Source: Planctomycetota bacterium (GTDB lineage: Bacteria; Planctomycetota; PUPC01; JACPCR01). Taken from it: a DNA stretch of 56,128 bases. Below the pieces are notes generated by a model, which saw nothing but the letters and a program-made list of their open reading frames with translations, ran no database searches and was not told the DNA's origin. Location: the NCBI GenBank assembly GCA_027625095.1, contig JAQBXN010000044.1, forward strand, positions 1 through 56,128, given 5' to 3'. The position numbers and the translations under genes are program-made. Positions 52,819-56,128 of this stretch are shown here, piece after piece; within the stretch, counting starts at the first letter, position 1, and each line of letters starts with the position of its first letter.

Positions 52819-53994
52819 ATGCGACTCTCAGAAATCCAAAATCACCTGTCCAGCCTCGGTTTGGCCGGCTGGCTGCTTTATGACTTCCAGGGATCGAATC
52901 CCATCGCTCGAACAGTCGCAGCACGCGACATGTCAAACGTCACTCGAAGATGGTTCTGTTTCATTCCCAAGAATGGGGCTCAACGCTGGCTGTATCATGC
53001 CATTGAATCTTCTGCCTTCGAAGGGGCTGAGGGTGAACATTTCACCTATGGCCGCTGGCAGGAACTGGTAAGGCAGGTGGCACAGATCTCCGGGGGCGCG
53101 GGGCCCATTGCTGTGGAGTATTCGCCCGGAGGTGAAATCCCGTACATCTCGCGTGTCGATGCGGGCACACTTGAGTTAATTCGCGGTCTTAATCTTGAAA
53201 TAGTCTCTTCCGCGGAGCTTGTTCAGCTTTATGAAGCACGGTGGTCCTCTGAGCAGCACACGACCCATTTGAGAGCAGCGGAAATCCTCCTGGACATCAA
53301 GGACAGAACTTTTGAATTTGTCCGTAAACGCATTGGCAATGGAAAGCCTACCACGGAATACCAGGTTCAGACGGAGATGATGAAGATGTTCGAGGAAAAC
53401 GATCTCGTCACCCACTGTCCGCCGATCGTTGCTGTAAAGGCACGCACGGCTGACCCGCATTATCTGCCGACCGAAGGGCAGAGCCAGAATGTCGAGAAAG
53501 GCGATCTATTACTGCTCGACCTCTGGGGAAAACTTGATACTCCAGGGGCGGTTTATGCAGATATTACCTGGATGGCCTGCCTATCGTCGAAGCCGAAAGA
53601 TCGACACCGGGAGTTGTTCAAAATCGTCTGTGACGCCAGAGACCGCGGCATTCAGTTCCTGCGAACGGTTTGCTCCAAGGGGAGGACACCGGCCGGCTAC
53701 GAAGTAGATGACGCTGTTCGCAAGGTTATCGACATTGCCGGGTACGGTGACTTCTTCTTTCACAGGACAGGACACAGCATCGGTATCCAGGATCACGGTA
53801 ACGGAGCGAACATCGATAACTACGAAACCCACGATACACGACGGCTGGTAAAGGGAGTTGGCTTCAGCATCGAACCGGGCATCTATTTAGCGGGCGAGTT
53901 CGGCGTCCGCACCGAGATTGATGTCTTTATTGGGTCCGATGGCCCAATGATTACGACGCTGCCACTGCAGAAAGAAATAGTGTGTCTGGCGTAA
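52819..53994 (+). CDS. M24 family metallopeptidase (Xaa-Pro aminopeptidase-like)
   Basis: This 391-residue cytoplasmic peptidase has a creatinase-type N-terminal domain (residues 1-160) and a pita-bread C-terminal domain. The five dimetal ligands are present: Asp in LLLDLWGK, Asp in YADITWM, His in HRTGHSIGIQDH, Glu in GFSIEPGIYL and Glu in GVRTEIDVF. It should be active. Xaa-Pro dipeptidase/aminopeptidase activity is typical, but the exact specificity is not readable. ATG 52819 is preceded by a hairpin and by no strong ribosome-binding site. It is followed by iscX. Confidence 0.9.
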   Translation: MRLSEIQNHLSSLGLAGWLLYDFQGSNPIARTVAARDMSNVTRRWFCFIPKNGAQRWLYHAIESSAFEGAEGEHFTYGRWQELVRQVAQISGGAGPIAVEYSPGGEIPYISRVDAGTLELIRGLNLEIVSSAELVQLYEARWSSEQHTTHLRAAEILLDIKDRTFEFVRKRIGNGKPTTEYQVQTEMMKMFEENDLVTHCPPIVAVKARTADPHYLPTEGQSQNVEKGDLLLLDLWGKLDTPGAVYADITWMACLSSKPKDRHRELFKIVCDARDRGIQFLRTVCSKGRTPAGYEVDDAVRKVIDIAGYGDFFFHRTGHSIGIQDHGNGANIDNYETHDTRRLVKGVGFSIEPGIYLAGEFGVRTEIDVFIGSDGPMITTLPLQKEIVCLA

Positions 53995-54043
53995 TAAATA
54001 AGTGTCGCATCGGAAGGCCGCCATTTTAGATCATACTCACCAT

Positions 54044-54085
54044 CCATTACTTATTACTCATTGCTCTTTACTCGTTCCTCATTAC
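54044..54085 (+). repeat. six phased heptanucleotide repeats upstream of iscX
   Basis: Units CCATTAC, TTATTAC, TCATTGC, TCTTTAC, TCGTTCC and TCATTAC are in phase, followed by TCACC and the ATG at 54091. The sequence varies from unit to unit but the 7-nt period is exact, and there is no Shine-Dalgarno sequence. Confidence 0.85.
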
Positions 54086-54090
54086 TCACC

Positions 54091-54303
54091 ATGAAACTCG
54101 CCTGGGACAACGCTGAAGACATCGGCATCGAGCTGTTTGAAAAATTTCCGGACACCAATCCCCTTGAGGTCCGCTTCACTGACCTTCACAAATGGGTGAC
54201 CGAGCTGGATGGATTCGAGGATGATCCCCGGCAATCGAATGAAGGACTTCTGGAGGCCATTCAGATGGCCTGGCTGGAAGAATGGAAGGAAGAGAACGAG
54301 TAA
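54091..54303 (+). CDS. iscX: Fe-S cluster assembly protein IscX
   Basis: This 70-residue acidic protein matches the IscX/YfhJ family along its whole length: MKLAWDNAEDIGIELFEKFPDTNP, VRFTDLHKWVTELDGFEDDP, QSNEGLLEAIQMAWLEEW. IscX is a frataxin-like regulator that binds IscS and iron and tunes [Fe-S] assembly. Start ATG 54091 is fixed by homology; an upstream TTG frame has no support. The usual isc/hsc genes are not adjacent. Its leader is a heptamer tract. A SufR-like regulator lies 5 kb away on the other strand. Confidence 0.9.
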   Translation: MKLAWDNAEDIGIELFEKFPDTNPLEVRFTDLHKWVTELDGFEDDPRQSNEGLLEAIQMAWLEEWKEENE

Positions 54304-54763
54304 GGCTGTTTCGCTTTGGCAGGATGAGACGCACCTCGGGTGCTCACACTGTTTGAGGGGTGAAGTCGAATAGACTCTTGACCCAGCCAGCTTGCTGGCA
54401 TGTGGGCCAGATTTCGAGGCTATGGGGCTGGAAAAGCCTTTGCATAAGGTTCTTCTGTTTGGACGGCGACCATAGATATTCTTCACAAACCGGCAAGCTG
54501 GCTGGGGTCGGTCTAACCATTTCCTCGCTAACAGCCGACAGATCTTCTTCACCACCAACTGAAGACTCTCTTGAGAGGCAAGGTGCATTGGACAAGAAAC
54601 CCACGCTATCGCACTCTCGATGAGCCTGTAGATGACCGAGAATTCAACCTTGGGAATTGGATGACAGAGCCTTGGCAGAGCAAGAGAAGCACGATATTCG
54701 ATAATGCCTGTTTCATAGGCGTCTCTGACTTCCAACCCGAAAGCAGCCGCCGAATCTAACCTT
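54304..54763. other. intergenic region with an inverted repeat
   Basis: There is no convincing gene in these 460 bp. GACCCAGCCAGCTTGCTGG (54380-54398) faces its near-complement CCGGCAAGCTGGCTGGGGTC (54490-54509) about 110 bp away, giving a possible large hairpin or a small transposable element. A long minus-strand frame runs across the region but overlaps iscX and lacks family features. Confidence 0.5.
54380..54509. repeat. inverted repeat pair (possible 130-bp element or structured RNA)
   Basis: Arms of about 19-20 nt, nearly complementary and about 90 nt apart, share CAGCCAGCTTGC. Whether this is a mobile element end pair or a structured RNA cannot be told from one copy. Confidence 0.4.
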
Positions 54764-55531
54764 ATGAAATTTCCAATCATTCATGCTCACCGTGGAATGG
54801 CCGAATTCGCCCCGGAGAACACAGTACCCGCCCACATTGCAGCACTCAGTATGGGATTCGGCTTAGAGATCGATCTCCAGTTCACGAAAGACCGTCAGCT
54901 TGTTGTGGTTCATGACCGAACCATTGATCGCACGACTGACAAGAGTGGTCCGCCAGGCGAACTGACCCTTGAAGAAATCAAGGCGGCTGAGGCTGGGCGC
55001 TGGTTCGGTGAAGAGTTTATCGGCCAGAAGGTCATGACTTTTGAAGAGACGCTCCAACTGGCTCGTGAACACGCTCGAATTCCTTTCTCGCTTGCGCTTG
55101 ACGTGAAAGAAGTTGACCAGGGCATTGAGTTCGAGGTCTGCCGACTCCTGAATAAATATGAAATGCGAGAGAGCGTTGTTGGTATCGGGCCAATGATCAC
55201 AGATCACGACCTACGGAAAAGATTCAAGAAGGCGGATGAAAACTTCCCCGCCGCCTGCATTGCCAACACCGAAGAAGAATGGCATGCCGCGGTGGACGAC
55301 CAGTTTTCGGATTGGGTCTACGGCCGTTTTGTCTTCAGTGCAAAATTAGCTGAGCAAGCGCATGAGGCAGGAAAGAGGATTTATTCGAGCGGCCAGTGCA
55401 TGTTGAAACACGAACCCAGGAACTGGCACGATATTCTTGGTGCTGGCCCAGATGTCCTGCTGACCGATTATCCAATCGACTGTCTCCGAGTCTGGCGGGA
55501 AGCAGTCAATTCTCGAGATGAGACCGAATGA
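54764..55531 (+). CDS. glycerophosphodiester phosphodiesterase (GDPD family)
   Basis: This 255-residue TIM-barrel phosphodiesterase splits glycerophosphodiesters into glycerol-3-phosphate and an alcohol. The diagnostic residues are present: HAHRGMAEFAPENT (residues 7-20), then GLEIDLQFTKD and VVVHDRTIDRTTDKSG, which give the metal-binding Glu/Asp and catalytic His. The end VLLTDYPID matches the family. There is no signal peptide, so it is probably cytoplasmic. A standard ribosome-binding site is not clear. Confidence 0.92.
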   Translation: MKFPIIHAHRGMAEFAPENTVPAHIAALSMGFGLEIDLQFTKDRQLVVVHDRTIDRTTDKSGPPGELTLEEIKAAEAGRWFGEEFIGQKVMTFEETLQLAREHARIPFSLALDVKEVDQGIEFEVCRLLNKYEMRESVVGIGPMITDHDLRKRFKKADENFPAACIANTEEEWHAAVDDQFSDWVYGRFVFSAKLAEQAHEAGKRIYSSGQCMLKHEPRNWHDILGAGPDVLLTDYPIDCLRVWREAVNSRDETE

Positions 55532-55629
55532 CTCGTGCAGGATGACAATCATCCGTCCAGATGTATTCTGCCGCCGTCAAAGGTATGAAACAGAGAACTT
55601 GATTTTGGTACACCCATCCAGGCTGTTAT

Positions 55630-55648
55630 GACAGGCGGGACGCCTGTC
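55630..55648. repeat. REP-like hairpin
   Basis: GACAGGCG-GGA-CGCCTGTC forms a perfect 8-bp stem 47 bp before the FAH-family gene. It resembles other small palindromes in this window in style, though not in exact sequence. Confidence 0.45.
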
Positions 55649-55694
55649 CCACATAGAACTCTTCTCAGCACTCACTCTTCCATAGGGAGCGAAT

Positions 55695-56128
55695 ATGAAA
55701 CTTGCACTTTTCAACGACTTTCAACTTGGCGTCCTGCGTGATGATCAAATCGTGGATGTGATGTCCGCACTTGAAGGAACGTCTTTCCACAGCCCGCAAC
55801 GCATGATGGAGATCGTTATCACGGAATGGGACGAATTCCGGCCAAAGATTGAAGCGGCTGCCGCACAAGGCACATTCCAGCCCATGGATGACGTGACGTT
55901 TTGTTCGCCCATGCCGCGGCCCGGTCAGTTAGTGTGCCTTGCGGGAAACTATCTTGAGCCCCAAAAGCCGGTACGAGGGATGTTTAATGCCTTCCTCAAA
56001 TCGAACACCGGAGTCATGGGCCATCGCTCTACTGTTATACTGCCGCCTGCTGATGTTTCCTGGTTTCATTTTGAGCCAGAACTTGCCATTGTGATCGGCA
56101 AGTCCGGCGAATACCTCACCGAAGAAAA
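55695..56128 (+). CDS. fumarylacetoacetate hydrolase (FAH) family protein, 3' end outside window
   Basis: The first 144 codons of an FAH-family hydrolase or isomerase are present. The start is supported by AGGGAG 6 nt upstream of ATG 55695. The FAH N-terminal segment is visible up to FHFEPELAIVIGKSGE, the part of the H-x-E-x-E metal site that is conserved throughout the family. The catalytic C-terminal half is beyond the window edge. The substrate may be an aromatic or sugar catabolism intermediate. Confidence 0.85.
   Translation, partial: MKLALFNDFQLGVLRDDQIVDVMSALEGTSFHSPQRMMEIVITEWDEFRPKIEAAAAQGTFQPMDDVTFCSPMPRPGQLVCLAGNYLEPQKPVRGMFNAFLKSNTGVMGHRSTVILPPADVSWFHFEPELAIVIGKSGEYLTEE

Noticed and set aside
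54082..54780. A 232-codon minus-strand gene across iscX and the following gap
   Set aside because: It runs antisense through iscX, which is conserved over its full length, and the remainder shows no family pattern.

Overview
The window is about 56 kb of moderately GC-rich bacterial chromosome. The gene content suggests a Gram-negative outer-membrane organism of the planctomycete/verrucomicrobial (PVC) type or a neighbouring deep lineage. The pointers are a secretin plus GspE, an ExbB/ExbD pair next to an FHA plus alpha-toroid fusion, two phytanoyl-CoA dioxygenase-type enzymes, LamG and VCBS/FG-GAP secreted proteins, a planctomycete-type leucine-rich protein, and a UVDE/TspO/DUF3050 cassette. 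Taxonomy is inferred from gene content only; there is no rRNA or tRNA gene in the window.

Layout. 1-5 kb: partial FkbM methyltransferase, bioD, PAP2 phosphatase, STAS protein, sfsA, a DUF3299-like lipoprotein-sized protein and a D-2-hydroxyacid dehydrogenase. 5.1-7.9 kb: an ECF sigma factor, zinc-finger anti-sigma and HtrA-like operon in which the HtrA homologue has lost its whole catalytic triad. 8.4-12.1 kb: bioA, a sulfatase-fold membrane-anchored hydrolase and a hotdog thioesterase. 12.3-28.7 kb: a long co-directional block of gspD, gspE, a YwqK/MORN-like secreted protein, exbB, exbD, an FHA/transmembrane/toroid fusion and a 2,123-residue secreted protein. This probably forms one envelope machine or several linked ones. 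29-40.8 kb: a 1,369-residue LamG/glycoside-hydrolase-like protein, a wrecked ATPase pseudogene, a secreted hypothetical protein, two PhyH-type dioxygenases and a VCBS protein. 41-46 kb: a decaying REP-associated transposase and a light/UV-protection cassette (SDR, DUF3050, uvsE, short TspO, LRR protein) bounded by REP-like sequences and by a 16-nt match to a tmRNA 3' end. 46.2-56.1 kb: a pseudopilin with a proline-rich tail, a PIG-L deacetylase, a SufR-like regulator, a LON-domain protein, a low-complexity protein, a GT-C glycosyltransferase, an M24 peptidase, iscX, a GDPD phosphodiesterase and a partial FAH-family protein.

The non-coding DNA is unusually rich in small repeat systems. (i) Phased heptanucleotide tracts (ATTACTC/ATTACGT type) abut the start codons of the thioesterase, gspD, gspE and iscX where a ribosome-binding site would be expected. 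At 16740-16790 the same tract is translated and supplies the hydrophobic core of a signal peptide. (ii) A 287-288 bp MITE-like element with terminal inverted repeats is present in two inverted copies, one flanked by a direct repeat of about 10 bp inside a dead gene. (iii) Two short elements have 10-bp inverted ends ATTTCTCACA. (iv) REP-like GGGGTCAGA palindromes lie around the REP-associated transposase. The heptamer tracts and the pseudo-HtrA stress operon are the observations I would follow up first.
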